Position numbers and translations under genes: made by a program | NCBI GenBank assembly: GCA_946614435.1 | Contig: CAMOGW010000001.1 | Location: 124,001-188,000 of the forward strand | Length of the DNA: 64,000 bases | Origin: an uncultured Prevotella sp. | Lineage (GTDB): Bacteria > Bacteroidota > Bacteroidia > Bacteroidales > Bacteroidaceae | Direction: 5' to 3' | The notes under the pieces: generated by a model | What the model saw: only the letters and a program-made list of their open reading frames with translations | Told to the model about the DNA's origin: nothing | Databases searched by the model: none | In this document: positions 7,992 to 17,663 of the stretch, piece after piece | Numbering within the stretch: position 1 is the first letter of the stretch | Layout: each line of letters begins with the position of its first letter

Positions 7992-8996
7992 ATGAAAGCA
8001 GCAGTATTAGATAAATATGACAAACAGGGACGTAACCTTGTAATTGTTGATGTCCCCGTACCTGAGATTGGATATGGCGAAGTACTCGTCAAGGTACACA
8101 CAGCCGGTGTCAACCCGCTCGACAACATGATTATTCGCGGCGAAGTGAAACTTATAGTTCCCTACGCCATGCCCCTTGTAATGGGGAATGAGTTCTGTGG
8201 AACCATTGAGAAAATGGGTGATGAAGTTGCTGGATTCTCTGTCGGCGATCGTGTGTATGGTCGTTTGCCACTGAAACACATTGGAGCCTTTGCAGAGTAT
8301 GTGTCCGTCAGCAGCGAAGCCATTGCCAAGGTGCCAGACTATCTTTCCAACGAAGAATCCACGGCAGTTCCACTGACGGCACTCACCTCTCTACAAGCAC
8401 TCGAACTGCTGCATGCCAAAGTGGGTGACACGGTTTTCATATCTGGAGGCACAGGCAGTTTCGGTGCGATGGCCATTCCTATAGCCAAAAGCCGAGGGCT
8501 GAAAGTCATTACCAATGGTAGTGCCAGTCAGCGTGACCGCGTCATCAGCCTGGGAGCAGACCGCTTTATCGACTATAAGACTGAGGACTATTCAAAGTCG
8601 CTGTACGACGTTGATTGCGTCATAGACACGCTTGGTGAACGAGAACTGCCAAAGGAGTTCGGCATCCTGAAGCGCGGTGGGCATCTGGTGTCTCTCCGTG
8701 GACTTCCCAATGGCGAGTTTGCCAGCAGGATGCAAATGCCCCTCTGGAAACGTATGCTTTTCAAGCTGGCAGGCATGAAGTACGACCGCATGGCAGCCCG
8801 TAATCAGCAGCACTATCACTTTATTTTCGTACATGAGGACGGTGAGGGACTTCAACAAGTGTCACGCCTGTTTACCGAGAAGCGCATCCCCGCATCCGTT
8901 GATGAGGTATTCGGTTTGGAAGATGTCAATCAGGCTCTGAAGAAGGTAGCTTCCAGCGGTTCTAAAGGTAAGGTAGTCTTGGCGGTAAGCAGATAA
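7992..8996 (+). CDS. NADP-dependent quinone-reductase-like oxidoreductase (MDR family)
   Basis: 334 residues of the medium-chain dehydrogenase/reductase family. An N-terminal GroES-like domain is followed by a Rossmann domain containing VFISGGTGSFGAMAIPIAKS (from about residue 148), the nucleotide-binding loop, and by SLGADRFIDYK. No structural zinc cysteine cluster is seen, which fits the zinc-free quinone oxidoreductase group. It likely reduces a quinone or an enone using NADPH. The substrate cannot be told from sequence. It lies 52 bases after the Nim-like gene. Confidence 0.8.
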   Translation: MKAAVLDKYDKQGRNLVIVDVPVPEIGYGEVLVKVHTAGVNPLDNMIIRGEVKLIVPYAMPLVMGNEFCGTIEKMGDEVAGFSVGDRVYGRLPLKHIGAFAEYVSVSSEAIAKVPDYLSNEESTAVPLTALTSLQALELLHAKVGDTVFISGGTGSFGAMAIPIAKSRGLKVITNGSASQRDRVISLGADRFIDYKTEDYSKSLYDVDCVIDTLGERELPKEFGILKRGGHLVSLRGLPNGEFASRMQMPLWKRMLFKLAGMKYDRMAARNQQHYHFIFVHEDGEGLQQVSRLFTEKRIPASVDEVFGLEDVNQALKKVASSGSKGKVVLAVSR

Positions 8997-9036
8997 ATTT
9001 AGAGCTAAAAAGAAATTTGCCCAAATGGAGACATGC

Positions 9037-9168
9037 CGATGCGATGCAGCTTAAACCACGATGCGTTGCAGCCTAAACCACGACATGATGCAGCCTATAT
9101 CACGATGCGATATAACCTAAATCACGTTGTGATATAGCCTAAAACGTAACATGGAATAGCCAAGAATG
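9037..9168. repeat. 22-bp-period degenerate tandem array (copy A)
   Basis: Six units of exactly 22 bases at 9037, 9059, 9081, 9103, 9125 and 9147, of the general form CGATGCGATGCAGCCTAAAC plus two bases. Read on the minus strand each unit starts with TTTAGG, which matches the array at 23539-23732. Conserved CCTAA and CGAT..GA blocks alternate with variable bases. No gene is present in 8997-9461. Confidence 0.7.
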
Positions 9169-9242
9169 CGATGTGAAACAACTGAGAAGAGAAAAGGAGC
9201 GTTAGTGCGTCATCTTCTATCTATAACAAAAGAAGTTTGCAA

Positions 9243-9333
9243 ACATCTGCTCCATCTGCTCTGCTTTTGCAATCAATTTAATATCAACTACTTACGAGCG
9301 GAGCAGATGGGAGCAGACGGGAGCAGACATCTT
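9243..9333. repeat. GAGCAGAT inverted-repeat element (copy A)
   Basis: ACATCTGCTCCATCTGCTC at 9243-9261 is matched about 40 bases later by GGAGCAGATGGGAGCAGA and a further GGGAGCAGACAT ending at about 9331, so the region can fold into a long imperfect hairpin. A related element occurs at 23439-23540, preceded by the same GTTTGCAA sequence and also next to a 22-bp array. Confidence 0.65.
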
Positions 9334-9461
9334 GTAAAAGCACTTTACGGACTGCTGCGTTCAATGGGTGGAGAGGTGATGCAATCAGAACGCCGTTTTC
9401 GTGCAAAATCACAGGAAATCGAACTAATTCGCCAATTCTCGATAAAAAAGTGGGGCAAAAA

Positions 9462-9493
9462 TTTGCAAATGGCGGGAAAAATGCCTACCTTTG
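9462..9493 (+). promoter_or_regulatory. promoter of the tRNA-Thr / tRNA-Gly unit
   Basis: TTTG at 9462-9465, 20-base spacer, TACCTTTG at 9486-9493, placing the start of transcription near 9500, 18 bases before the tRNA-Thr gene. Confidence 0.75.
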
Positions 9494-9517
9494 CACCCGC
9501 TTACAAAGAAAGGGCAG

Positions 9518-9590
<73 letters not shown>

Positions 9591-9620
9591 CCCATTAAGG
9601 GATAGAAAGCACGCACGAAT

Positions 9621-9647
9621 AAAAGGGGACACGTGAGTCCCCGTTTT
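9621..9647 (+). terminator. hairpin terminator between the two tRNA genes
   Basis: GGGGAC (9625-9630) and GTCCCC (9637-9642) around a six-base loop, followed by GTTTT. An A-run precedes the stem, so it may work on both strands, but tRNA-Gly has no obvious separate promoter and may depend on read-through or processing. Confidence 0.6.
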
Positions 9648-9654
9648 AATTTCT

Positions 9655-9727
9655 GCGGAATTAGCTCAGTTGGTAGAGCATTGGCTTCCCAAGCCGAGGG
9701 TCGCGGGTTCGAGTCCCGTATTCCGCT
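9655..9727 (+). tRNA. tRNA-Gly (anticodon CCC)
   Basis: 73 bases: acceptor arm GCGGAAT / ATTCCGC, D-arm GCTCAGTTGGTAGAGC, anticodon stem TTGGC / GCCGA with loop TTCCCAA, and T-arm CGGGTTCGAGTCCCG. CCA is not encoded. Confidence 0.95.
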
Positions 9728-9752
9728 CAATATCACTTGATATTTTTTTGTT

Positions 9753-10976
9753 TTGAACGACGCCAAAATCATCAACGATCCAGTATTCGGATTCATCAAG
9801 ATTCCTCGCGGACTACTCTACGACATCGTGCGCCATCCGCTTATGCAGCGACTAAACCGCGTGAACCAGCTGGGACTGGCATCGGTAGTCTATCCAGGAG
9901 CACGCCACACTCGTTTTCAACACTCTTTAGGAGCTTTCCACCTCATGAGCGAGGCCATTCTCTCACTGCAGCAGAAGGGACAGTTCATCTTCGACAGCGA
10001 GGCTGAGGCCGTGGAAGCCGCCATCTTGATGCACGACATAGGACACGGCCCGTTCTCGCATGTGCTGGAGAACACGCTCATATCGGGCATTTCGCACGAG
10101 GACATCTCATTGCTGATGATGGAGCAGATGAACCGCGAAATGGGCGGCAGACTCACGCTGGCTATCAACATCTTCAAGGACGAATACCCCAAGCGATTCC
10201 TGCATCAGCTCATCAGCTCGCAACTCGACATGGACCGACTTGACTACCTGCGGCGCGACTCGTTCTTCACGGGGGTGACCGAAGGCAACATAGGCTCGGC
10301 TCGCATCATCAAGATGCTGAACGTGGTGGACGACCGGCTGGTGGTGGAACAGAAGGGCATCTATTCGCTGGAGAACTACCTGACCACCCGACGGCTTATG
10401 TACTGGCAGGTGTATCTGCACAAGACGGCAGTGGGCTACGAGAAAGTGCTGGTGAACATGTTGCGCCGTGCCAAATACCTTGTAAGGGAGCAGCATCAGA
10501 AGCTCTTCGCCTCGCCTGCCCTCGCCTACTTCTTAGAGAACGACGTGAATGCCCAATGGTTTGCCGAGCACGAGAAAGCCCTGCAAATGTATGAGGAGCT
10601 GGACGACAGCGACCTGTGGAGCGCCATGAAGGCATGGAAGCACGCCGAAGACAAGATACTCTCGACGCTGGCCACCGACATGCTGGACCGTTGCATCTTC
10701 AAGGTAGAGGTGCTGGACGAACCGCCTACCCCGGAGCGACTGGCCGAAATCCGCTCGAAAATTGCGCAACACATGGACATTGCCGAGCAGGACGCTGACT
10801 ACCTGATGAGCCTGAATACCATACAGAAAGACATGTATTCGGTAGATGACGATTCCATCGACATACTCTACAAAGACGGCACCATACGCGACATCACCGA
10901 AGCATCGGAAATACTGAATGTGGCTCTTCTCTCAAAAAAAATTCGAAAATATTACCTCTGTTACCAAAGAATATAA
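9753..10976 (+). CDS. HD-domain phosphohydrolase, SAMHD1/dGTPase-like
   Basis: 407 residues beginning at TTG. The HD metal site is clear: RHTRFQHSLGAFHL at about residues 51-64 supplies the first His, and MHDIGHGPFSH at about 92-102 supplies the HD pair. A later ISSQLDMDRLDYLRRDSFFTG segment is typical of the dNTP triphosphohydrolase-like branch found next to lpxD in Bacteroidales. The probable reaction is hydrolysis of a nucleoside triphosphate or related phosphoester; the substrate is unknown. It starts 25 bases after tRNA-Gly and ends just before the lpxD promoter. Confidence 0.85.
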   Translation: MNDAKIINDPVFGFIKIPRGLLYDIVRHPLMQRLNRVNQLGLASVVYPGARHTRFQHSLGAFHLMSEAILSLQQKGQFIFDSEAEAVEAAILMHDIGHGPFSHVLENTLISGISHEDISLLMMEQMNREMGGRLTLAINIFKDEYPKRFLHQLISSQLDMDRLDYLRRDSFFTGVTEGNIGSARIIKMLNVVDDRLVVEQKGIYSLENYLTTRRLMYWQVYLHKTAVGYEKVLVNMLRRAKYLVREQHQKLFASPALAYFLENDVNAQWFAEHEKALQMYEELDDSDLWSAMKAWKHAEDKILSTLATDMLDRCIFKVEVLDEPPTPERLAEIRSKIAQHMDIAEQDADYLMSLNTIQKDMYSVDDDSIDILYKDGTIRDITEASEILNVALLSKKIRKYYLCYQRI

Positions 10977-10986
10977 ATATTTTTTG

Positions 10987-10994
10987 TACCTTTG
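10987..10994 (+). promoter_or_regulatory. -7 promoter element before lpxD
   Basis: TACCTTTG at 10987-10994, 31 bases before the lpxD ATG. The -33 element is weak. It probably drives the lpxD / lpxC-fabZ / lpxA / miaA run. Confidence 0.5.
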
Positions 10995-11024
10995 CACAAA
11001 TTATTGCAATAAGTAACGTTACTA

Positions 11025-12062
11025 ATGGAATTTACAGCTAAACAAATCGCTGAACTTATTGGCGGACGTGTGGAAGGCAATGAGAATACTGCCGTGAACA
11101 CGTTTGCGAAAATAGAAGAAGGAAAAAAGGGAGCTATCTCCTTCCTTTCAAATCCCAAATACACCCATTATCTTTATTCAACGGAGTCATCCATCGTGCT
11201 GGTGAACGACGATCTGGAGTTGGAACAGGAGGTGAAGGCCACACTCATCCGTGTGAAGAACGCATACGAGGCCGTAGCCAAGCTACTGCAGCTATATGAG
11301 TCGATGAAGCCCCGGAAGACGGGCATCGACCCACTGGCCAGCGTAGCCGCCAGCGCCAAGGTGGGCAGCAACGTCTATATCGGCCCGTTTGCCGTGATAG
11401 GCGAAGGAGCAACCGTCGGCGACGGCACTCAGATATACCCCCACACCGTCATAGGCGACGGAGTGAAAGTGGGCTGCAACTGCATGCTCTTTGCCAACGT
11501 GACCATCTATCAGGGCTGCCAGCTGGGCAACAACATCACCATCCATGCAGGCTCGGTGATTGGTGCCGACGGCTTCGGCTTCGCTCCCAACACAGAGGGC
11601 TACGACAAGATTCCGCAGATAGGCATCGTCATCATTGAGGACAATGTGGAGATAGGAGCCAACACGTGCGTAGATCGCTCAACAATGGGCGCAACCATCA
11701 TTCGCAAGGGAGTGAAGCTGGACAACCTGATTCAGGTGGCTCACAACTGCGAGATTGGTGAGAACACGGTGATGTCGGCCCAAGTGGGCCTGGCTGGTTC
11801 GACCAAGATCGGTGCATGGTGCATGGTGGGCGGACAAGCCGGATTCGCTGGTCACATACATGTGGCCGACCGAACAAACGTGGGTGCACAGTGCGGAGTG
11901 ATATCGAACACGAAGGGCAATGGCGAGGCGCTGTTAGGATCGCCCGCTATGGATCCGCGCACCTACTTCAAGGGCATGGCCATGCTGCGCCGGCTGCCCG
12001 ACATGCAGAAAGAACTGATGGCACTGCGCAAAGAATTAGAAGAACTGAAAAAAACAAAATAA
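11025..12062 (+). CDS. lpxD: UDP-3-O-acylglucosamine N-acyltransferase LpxD
   Basis: 345 residues, close to the usual length. It adds the second 3-hydroxyacyl chain, from acyl-ACP, to UDP-3-O-acyl-glucosamine in lipid A synthesis in the cytoplasm. An N-terminal uridine-binding domain ([12 protein letters not shown] at the start) is followed by many hexapeptide repeats of a left-handed beta helix from about residue 100. The catalytic-histidine region [12 protein letters not shown] lies at about 237-248. It is followed 11 bases later by lpxC-fabZ and then lpxA, the usual Bacteroidales lipid A order. Confidence 0.95.
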   Translation: MEFTAKQIAELIGGRVEGNENTAVNTFAKIEEGKKGAISFLSNPKYTHYLYSTESSIVLVNDDLELEQEVKATLIRVKNAYEAVAKLLQLYESMKPRKTGIDPLASVAASAKVGSNVYIGPFAVIGEGATVGDGTQIYPHTVIGDGVKVGCNCMLFANVTIYQGCQLGNNITIHAGSVIGADGFGFAPNTEGYDKIPQIGIVIIEDNVEIGANTCVDRSTMGATIIRKGVKLDNLIQVAHNCEIGENTVMSAQVGLAGSTKIGAWCMVGGQAGFAGHIHVADRTNVGAQCGVISNTKGNGEALLGSPAMDPRTYFKGMAMLRRLPDMQKELMALRKELEELKKTK

Positions 12063-12073
12063 CACGAATATAT

Positions 12074-13459
12074 ATGATGAAACAAAAGACGCTGAAAGGC
12101 AGTTTCTCGCTTTGCGGAAAAGGCCTTCACACAGGACTGAGCTTAACGGTGACGTTCAATCCTGCACCTGAGAATCATGGATACAAGATACAGCGCATAG
12201 ACCTGGACCAGATGCCCGTCATCGACGGCGTGGCTGAGAACGTGGTTGACACGCAGCGCGGCACCGTACTGGGCAAGGGCGACGTGAAAGTCTCGACCGT
12301 AGAACATGCACTGTCGGCTCTTTACGCTCTGGGCGTTGACAACTGCTTGATTCAGGTGAACGGTCCCGAGTTCCCCATTCTGGACGGAAGCGCCATTAAG
12401 TATGTGGAGAAAATCAAGGAGATCGGCATTGAGGAGCAGAATGCTCCAAAAGACTGGTACGTGATACGCAAGAAGATAGAGGTGAAGGACGAGATCACAG
12501 GCTCGTGCATTACCATTCTGCCCGACGAGGAGATGTCGGTCACCACGATGTGCTCTTTCGAGTCGAAGTTCATCAACAGCCAGTTTGCCACCATCGACGA
12601 CATCACTAAGTACGAAGCCGATATCGCGCCCGCGCGTACCTTTGTTTTCGTACGCGATATTGAGCCCCTGCTACAAGCCAACCTTATCAAGGGCGGCGAC
12701 CTGGACAACGCTATCGTGATGTACGAGCGTCAGATTTCGCAAGAGCAGTTGGACAAGCTGGCCGACATGCTGCATGTGGAGCATCGCGATGCCACCGAGC
12801 TGGGCTACATTCAGCACAAGCCCATCGTGTGGGAGAACGAGTGTACGCGCCACAAGCTGCTCGACCTTATCGGCGACATGGCCCTTATCGGCAAGCCCAT
12901 CAAGGGCCGCATCGTGGCCACCCGTCCCGGACATACCATCAACAACAAGTTTGCCCGTCAGATGCGTGCAGAGATCCGCAAGCATGAGATACAGGCTCCG
13001 GCCTACGATCCGAACGAGGAGCCCATCATGGACGTGAACCGCATACGCGAACTGCTCCCCCACCGCTACCCCATGCAGCTGGTGGACAAGGTCATAGAAC
13101 TGGGTCCCAACAACATCGTGGGTGTGAAGAACATCACCGCGAACGAGCCCTTCTTCCAAGGCCACTTCCCACAGGAGCCCGTGATGCCGGGTGTGCTGCA
13201 GATCGAGGCTATGGCACAGTGCGGCGGCTTGCTCGTGCTCAATTCCGTAGAGGAGCCGGAGCGCTGGAGCACCTACTTCATGAAGATTGACGGTGTGAAA
13301 TTCCGCCAAAAGGTAGTACCGGGCGACACACTGCTGTTCAAGGTGGAGCTGTTGGCTCCGTTGCGTCACGGCATCTCAACCATGAAGGGCTATGTCTTCG
13401 TGGGCGACCATGTGGTGTCAGAAGCTACGTTCACGGCACAAATCATCAAGAACAAATAG
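12074..13459 (+). CDS. lpxC-fabZ: bifunctional LpxC deacetylase / FabZ dehydratase
   Basis: 461 residues from the ATG at 12074 (a second ATG follows at once). The frame stays open upstream into lpxD, but that extension is an overlap artefact. The N-terminal part is the zinc deacetylase of lipid A synthesis: TVEHALSAL and RHKLLDLIGD supply metal ligands and TRPGHTINNK the later active-site histidine region. The C-terminal part, from about residue 320, is FabZ, with LLPHRYP, FFQGHFPQEPVMPG (catalytic His) and GVLQIEAMAQ (catalytic Glu). The fusion is a known hallmark of Bacteroidota and links lipid A and fatty-acid synthesis. It lies between lpxD and lpxA. Confidence 0.95.
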   Translation: MMKQKTLKGSFSLCGKGLHTGLSLTVTFNPAPENHGYKIQRIDLDQMPVIDGVAENVVDTQRGTVLGKGDVKVSTVEHALSALYALGVDNCLIQVNGPEFPILDGSAIKYVEKIKEIGIEEQNAPKDWYVIRKKIEVKDEITGSCITILPDEEMSVTTMCSFESKFINSQFATIDDITKYEADIAPARTFVFVRDIEPLLQANLIKGGDLDNAIVMYERQISQEQLDKLADMLHVEHRDATELGYIQHKPIVWENECTRHKLLDLIGDMALIGKPIKGRIVATRPGHTINNKFARQMRAEIRKHEIQAPAYDPNEEPIMDVNRIRELLPHRYPMQLVDKVIELGPNNIVGVKNITANEPFFQGHFPQEPVMPGVLQIEAMAQCGGLLVLNSVEEPERWSTYFMKIDGVKFRQKVVPGDTLLFKVELLAPLRHGISTMKGYVFVGDHVVSEATFTAQIIKNK

Positions 13460-13476
13460 AAATCCTCACACGCTGT

Positions 13477-14247
13477 ATGAATCAGATACACCCATTAGCC
13501 GTCGTCGATCCCGAGGCCAAACTTGGTGACAACAACATCATAGGCCCGTTTTGCGTGATCAACAAAGACGTAATCATCGGCGACAACAACAGATTCCTGA
13601 ACAGTGTCACCGTGCACGACGGCGCACGCATCGGCAACGGCAACGAGTTCTTCCCTGGAGCCAGCATTGCCACCAAGCCGCAAGACCTGAAGTTCAAGGG
13701 CGAGATCACCACAGCCGAGATAGGCAACAACAACTCCATACGCGAGAACGTGACCATCAGCAGGGGAACCGCTTCGAAAGGCAAGACCGTCGTGGGCAAC
13801 AACAACCTGCTCATGGAGAACATGCATGTGGCTCACGACTGCGTGATTGGCAACGGTTGCATCATTGGCAATTCTACAAAGTTTGCAGGCGAGGTGGTAG
13901 TCGATGACAATGCCATCATCTCAGCCGAGGTGCTCGTTCATCAGTTCAACAACATAGGCGGCTTCGTCATGGTTCAGGGCGGCACACGCACCAGTCAGGA
14001 CATCCCTCCCTACGTCATTGCAGGCAAGGAGCCCGTGCGCTTCGCAGGCATCAACCTCATCGGACTGCGCCGTCGCGGCTTCAGCAACGAGACCATCGAG
14101 ATCATTCACGACACCTATCGCATCATCTACGAACAGGGCATTCTGAAAGACGGTATCATGGAGGCGCGAACCAAATATCCCGACTCTAAGGAAGTAGAGT
14201 ATATCTGTACTTTCATTGAGAAGTCAAAACGAGGCATTATACGATAA
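13477..14247 (+). CDS. lpxA: acyl-ACP--UDP-N-acetylglucosamine O-acyltransferase LpxA
   Basis: 256 residues, the standard length. It catalyses the first step of lipid A synthesis. The sequence is a chain of hexapeptide repeats forming a left-handed beta helix, with MHVAHDCVIGNGC (catalytic His) at about 118 and a helical C-terminal domain from about 190 (LIGLRRRGFSNETIEII). It starts 17 bases after lpxC-fabZ. The miaA coding frame follows in the same reading frame directly after its stop. Confidence 0.95.
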   Translation: MNQIHPLAVVDPEAKLGDNNIIGPFCVINKDVIIGDNNRFLNSVTVHDGARIGNGNEFFPGASIATKPQDLKFKGEITTAEIGNNNSIRENVTISRGTASKGKTVVGNNNLLMENMHVAHDCVIGNGCIIGNSTKFAGEVVVDDNAIISAEVLVHQFNNIGGFVMVQGGTRTSQDIPPYVIAGKEPVRFAGINLIGLRRRGFSNETIEIIHDTYRIIYEQGILKDGIMEARTKYPDSKEVEYICTFIEKSKRGIIR

Positions 14248-14253
14248 GCAGCA

Positions 14254-15165
14254 ACGAAGACTCTTATTGTCATAACAGGACCCACGGCTGTCGGCAAAAC
14301 GGAACTTTGTTTACAGATAGCACGACACTTCGGCATTCCCATCATCAATGCCGATTCAAGACAAATCTATCGTGAACTCAAAATAGGAACTGCCGCACCT
14401 ACCGAAGAACAACTGCGGCAGGTGCGGCATTATTTCGTAGGCATACTGGGCATAGGCGAATACTACAGCGCCGCCATCTACGAACAGCAAGTGCTCGCAC
14501 TGATTGACGAGCTGTTCAAGCAGAGCGACTATGCCCTGCTCACAGGCGGCAGCATGATGTATATCGATGCGGTGTGCAACGGAATCGACGACATTCCCAC
14601 CGTAGATGAGCACACGCGCCAGCTACTGAAACAACGGCTGAACGACGAGGGGCTGGAGGCGCTCTGCGAAGACCTGAAACGACTGGATCCTGAACATTAT
14701 GCCATTGTGGACAAGCACAATCCGCGACGGGTGGTACACGCACTGGAGATATGTGTGATGACGGGAAAGACCTACACCTCCTTCCGCACCAACGAGCGCA
14801 AGCAGCGCCCGTTCCGCATCCTGAAGATAGCCCTCAACCGCCCACGCGAAGAGCTCTACGAGCGCATCAACCTGCGAGTGGATCAGATGATGGACAGCGG
14901 ACTGCTCGACGAGGCACGCGCACTCTATCCGCAGCGTGAGCTCAACGCGCTCAACACCGTAGGCTACAAAGAGCTGTTTGCCTATCTCGACGGCAAATGG
15001 GAACTCAGCGAAGCCGTGGAACGCATGAAGGGCAACACCCGACGGTATGCACGCAAACAACTCACGTGGTTCAAGAACGATCCCGACATACAATGGATTG
15101 AACTCGGAAACGGCACATCAGCCGAAGACATCATTAAAGACCTAAATCTACCTTATTCTATATGA
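14254..15165 (+). CDS. miaA: tRNA dimethylallyltransferase MiaA, apparently without a standard start codon
   Basis: MiaA transfers a dimethylallyl group to A37 of tRNAs reading UNN codons. The P-loop [12 protein letters not shown] is encoded from 14278 and followed by [20 protein letters not shown], all in frame with the rest of the enzyme (RVVHALEI, then [13 protein letters not shown] near the end). Between the lpxA stop (14245-14247) and the P-loop no ATG, GTG or TTG exists in frame. ACG at 14254 aligns with the expected first codon (then K-T-L-I-V); ATT at 14266 is the other candidate. The first standard start, GTG at 14422, would remove the ATP-binding loop. The stop overlaps the start of the penicillin-binding protein gene (ATGA). 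Confidence 0.8.
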   Translation, partial: TKTLIVITGPTAVGKTELCLQIARHFGIPIINADSRQIYRELKIGTAAPTEEQLRQVRHYFVGILGIGEYYSAAIYEQQVLALIDELFKQSDYALLTGGSMMYIDAVCNGIDDIPTVDEHTRQLLKQRLNDEGLEALCEDLKRLDPEHYAIVDKHNPRRVVHALEICVMTGKTYTSFRTNERKQRPFRILKIALNRPREELYERINLRVDQMMDSGLLDEARALYPQRELNALNTVGYKELFAYLDGKWELSEAVERMKGNTRRYARKQLTWFKNDPDIQWIELGNGTSAEDIIKDLNLPYSI

Positions 15166-17624
15166 GCGACAAGTCACAACATACTTCGAACGAATTCGTC
15201 AACATCTTAAAGAAAATTGCATCCTACTGCATCAAGGCACTCAGTGCTGTGTGGAAAGGCTGCTGTTGGTTCTTCAAGGGACGTCCCTGGTACATCAAGA
15301 CCCTATCCACCCTACTGGCAATCCTGCTGGCACTCGTGTTCTATTTGCTGGCCGTTGACAATAACTTCCTATTCCTGTTTGGAAAGTCGCCCAGCATGCA
15401 CACGGTGAAGAACACCCGTCCGGCTCAGGCTTCAGAGATTTACAGTGCCGACAGCGTGCTCATCGGAAAGTTCTTCAGCGAGAATCGCACGCCTGTCACA
15501 TACGAAGAGGTGAACCCCGTGTTCTGGCAGGCACTCATCGACACCGAGGACGAGCGCTTCTATCACCACTTCGGAATAGACTTCCAGGCATTTTTTGCCG
15601 CACTGAAGGACTACATCGTACACAACGATGCGCGCGGTGCCTCAACCATCACACAGCAGCTGGCCAAGAACCTGTTCCGCGTGAGGACAGAATACTCTAC
15701 AGGCTTGCTGGGCAACGTGCCCGGACTGAAAATGCTTATCATGAAGAGCAAGGAATGGATCACGGCTGTGAAGCTGGAAGCCAACTTCTCGAAAGAAGAG
15801 ATTCTCACGATGTATGCAAACACCGTAGATTTCGGATCGAACGCCTTCGGCATCAAGACTGCCTGCAAGACCTACTTCGGCAATACGCCCAAGGAACTCA
15901 CGCCCGACCAGGCCGCCATACTGGTGGGCATGCTGAAAGCCACCACCTATTACAATCCCCGACTGCACCCCGAGAACAGTAAGAAGCGACGCAACACCGT
16001 GCTCGACCTCATGCGACAGCACAACCATCTCACAGCACTGCAATGCGACACGCTGAAGCAGAAGGACATCACGCTCGACTACAACGTGGAGAAAGTGTAT
16101 GACGGACAGGCCACTTACTTCCGCGAGGAGCTGGCCGAGTATCTGCGCGACTGGTGCAAGGAGTCGGGACTGGACTTATACACCTCTGGACTAAAAATAT
16201 ATACCACTATCGACACACGCATGCAGCACTATGCCGAAGAGGCCGCATGGAACCAGATGAAGGTGCTGCAGAAACGATTCAACGACCACTGGGGCAAGAC
16301 CAATCCGTGGCAGAATGAGCATCATCAGGAGATACCCAACTTCATTGAGAACATAGCCAAGCGGCTGCCTGTCTATAAATACCTGCAGCGCCGTTTTCCG
16401 GAGCAGCCCGACTCAGTAGAATATTATCTCAACCTTCCCCACCCTGTGAAGCTGTTCAGCTATGAAGGCCCCGTAGAGACGGAGATGTCAACACTCGACT
16501 CCATACGCTACATGGAGCACTTCATGCACTGCGGATTCGTAGCGATGGAAAGCGAGACAGGACACGTGAAGGCATGGGTGGGCGACGTGGACTTCGACAC
16601 TTGGAAATACGACAAAGTGACGGCTATGCGCCAACCGGGCTCCACATTCAAGCTCTTCGTCTATACCGAAGCCATGAATCAAGGCATGACTCCCTGCGAC
16701 CGCCGAGTAGATTCCTACTTCTCCATGAAAGTATATGATGCCGAGCAAAAGAAGGAGGTACTTTGGGCTCCCACGAATGCCAACGGCTATTTCTCTGGAC
16801 TCGACACGCCCCTGAAATCGGCCTTTGCACAGAGCATCAACTCTATTGCCGTGAAAGTGGGACAGGAGGTGGGCATCGAACGCGTAGCCCAAACGGCTCA
16901 CAAAATGGGCATCAAGAGCAAACTCGACGAGACGCCCTCACTGGCACTCGGATCAAGCGACGTGAACCTGCTCGAACTGGTGAACGCCTATTCTACCGTT
17001 GTGAATGACGGCAAGTACCACGATCCCATACTCGTCACACATATACTCGATCGTGACGGCAATGTTGTCTATACCGCTCCTAAGGAAGAGAAACAGGTGC
17101 TGCTCTATCGCACAGCCTTCTTCATGCAACAAATGCTCATGGCTGGCATGCGCGAGCCGGGCGGCACGAGCATGAACATGTGGGGATTCGTGCGCAACTT
17201 CGCCGATACTGAGTTTGGCGGCAAGACGGGCACATCGAACAACCACTCTGATGCATGGTTCGTGGGTGTGTGCCCGAAGCTCGTGTGCGGTGCATGGGTG
17301 GGCGGCGAGTATCGCGCCATCCACTTCCGCACAGGTCAACTGGGCCAAGGCTCTCGCACAGCATTGCCCATTTGCGGGGCCTTCTATCAGAAGACGCTCA
17401 GCGATCCTGCCTTTGCAAAATATCGCGGACGCTTTGTCAAAAAAGACGATTCTACGATCGACAACAGCATGTACCAGTGTGCCTACGTATATTATAATTC
17501 TGAAGACAGCATCTCGGCAGACAGTCTGGGAAACTGGGACGTGAAGCGCCCCGATGAGGAGAACAATGCGCCGCAGAGCGAGACCGAGGAGCCAAAAGCC
17601 GAACCCACAACGGCTGAAGAATAA
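15162..17624 (+). CDS. class A penicillin-binding protein (PBP1A type)
   Basis: 820 residues. A basic cytoplasmic tail and one membrane segment (about 50-68) are followed by a glycosyltransferase family 51 domain with [12 protein letters not shown] and [16 protein letters not shown] (about 126-175), which polymerises glycan strands. The transpeptidase domain carries STFKLF (SxxK, after RQPG), AQSINS (SxN) and GGKTGTSN (KTG). The last 40 residues are an acidic Glu/Pro/Ala tail. It acts in peptidoglycan synthesis at the inner membrane. Its ATG overlaps the miaA stop. Confidence 0.93.
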   Translation: MSDKSQHTSNEFVNILKKIASYCIKALSAVWKGCCWFFKGRPWYIKTLSTLLAILLALVFYLLAVDNNFLFLFGKSPSMHTVKNTRPAQASEIYSADSVLIGKFFSENRTPVTYEEVNPVFWQALIDTEDERFYHHFGIDFQAFFAALKDYIVHNDARGASTITQQLAKNLFRVRTEYSTGLLGNVPGLKMLIMKSKEWITAVKLEANFSKEEILTMYANTVDFGSNAFGIKTACKTYFGNTPKELTPDQAAILVGMLKATTYYNPRLHPENSKKRRNTVLDLMRQHNHLTALQCDTLKQKDITLDYNVEKVYDGQATYFREELAEYLRDWCKESGLDLYTSGLKIYTTIDTRMQHYAEEAAWNQMKVLQKRFNDHWGKTNPWQNEHHQEIPNFIENIAKRLPVYKYLQRRFPEQPDSVEYYLNLPHPVKLFSYEGPVETEMSTLDSIRYMEHFMHCGFVAMESETGHVKAWVGDVDFDTWKYDKVTAMRQPGSTFKLFVYTEAMNQGMTPCDRRVDSYFSMKVYDAEQKKEVLWAPTNANGYFSGLDTPLKSAFAQSINSIAVKVGQEVGIERVAQTAHKMGIKSKLDETPSLALGSSDVNLLELVNAYSTVVNDGKYHDPILVTHILDRDGNVVYTAPKEEKQVLLYRTAFFMQQMLMAGMREPGGTSMNMWGFVRNFADTEFGGKTGTSNNHSDAWFVGVCPKLVCGAWVGGEYRAIHFRTGQLGQGSRTALPICGAFYQKTLSDPAFAKYRGRFVKKDDSTIDNSMYQCAYVYYNSEDSISADSLGNWDVKRPDEENNAPQSETEEPKAEPTTAEE

Positions 17625-17663
17625 GCCGAACCCGCAACAACTGAAGTATAAGCTGAACCCCAA

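Noticed and set aside
9037..9168. CRISPR array
   Set aside because: Units are contiguous and degenerate at a 22-base period; there is no constant repeat alternating with unique spacers and no cas gene in the window.
11816..12073. Extension of lpxC-fabZ into lpxD
   Set aside because: The extra residues are lpxD read in another frame; the ATG at 12074 gives the normal LpxC N-terminus.
12671..13369. 232-codon antisense frame inside lpxC-fabZ
   Set aside because: A shadow frame caused by the codon bias of the GC-richer sense gene; the protein is His/Val/Leu-rich without domain features.
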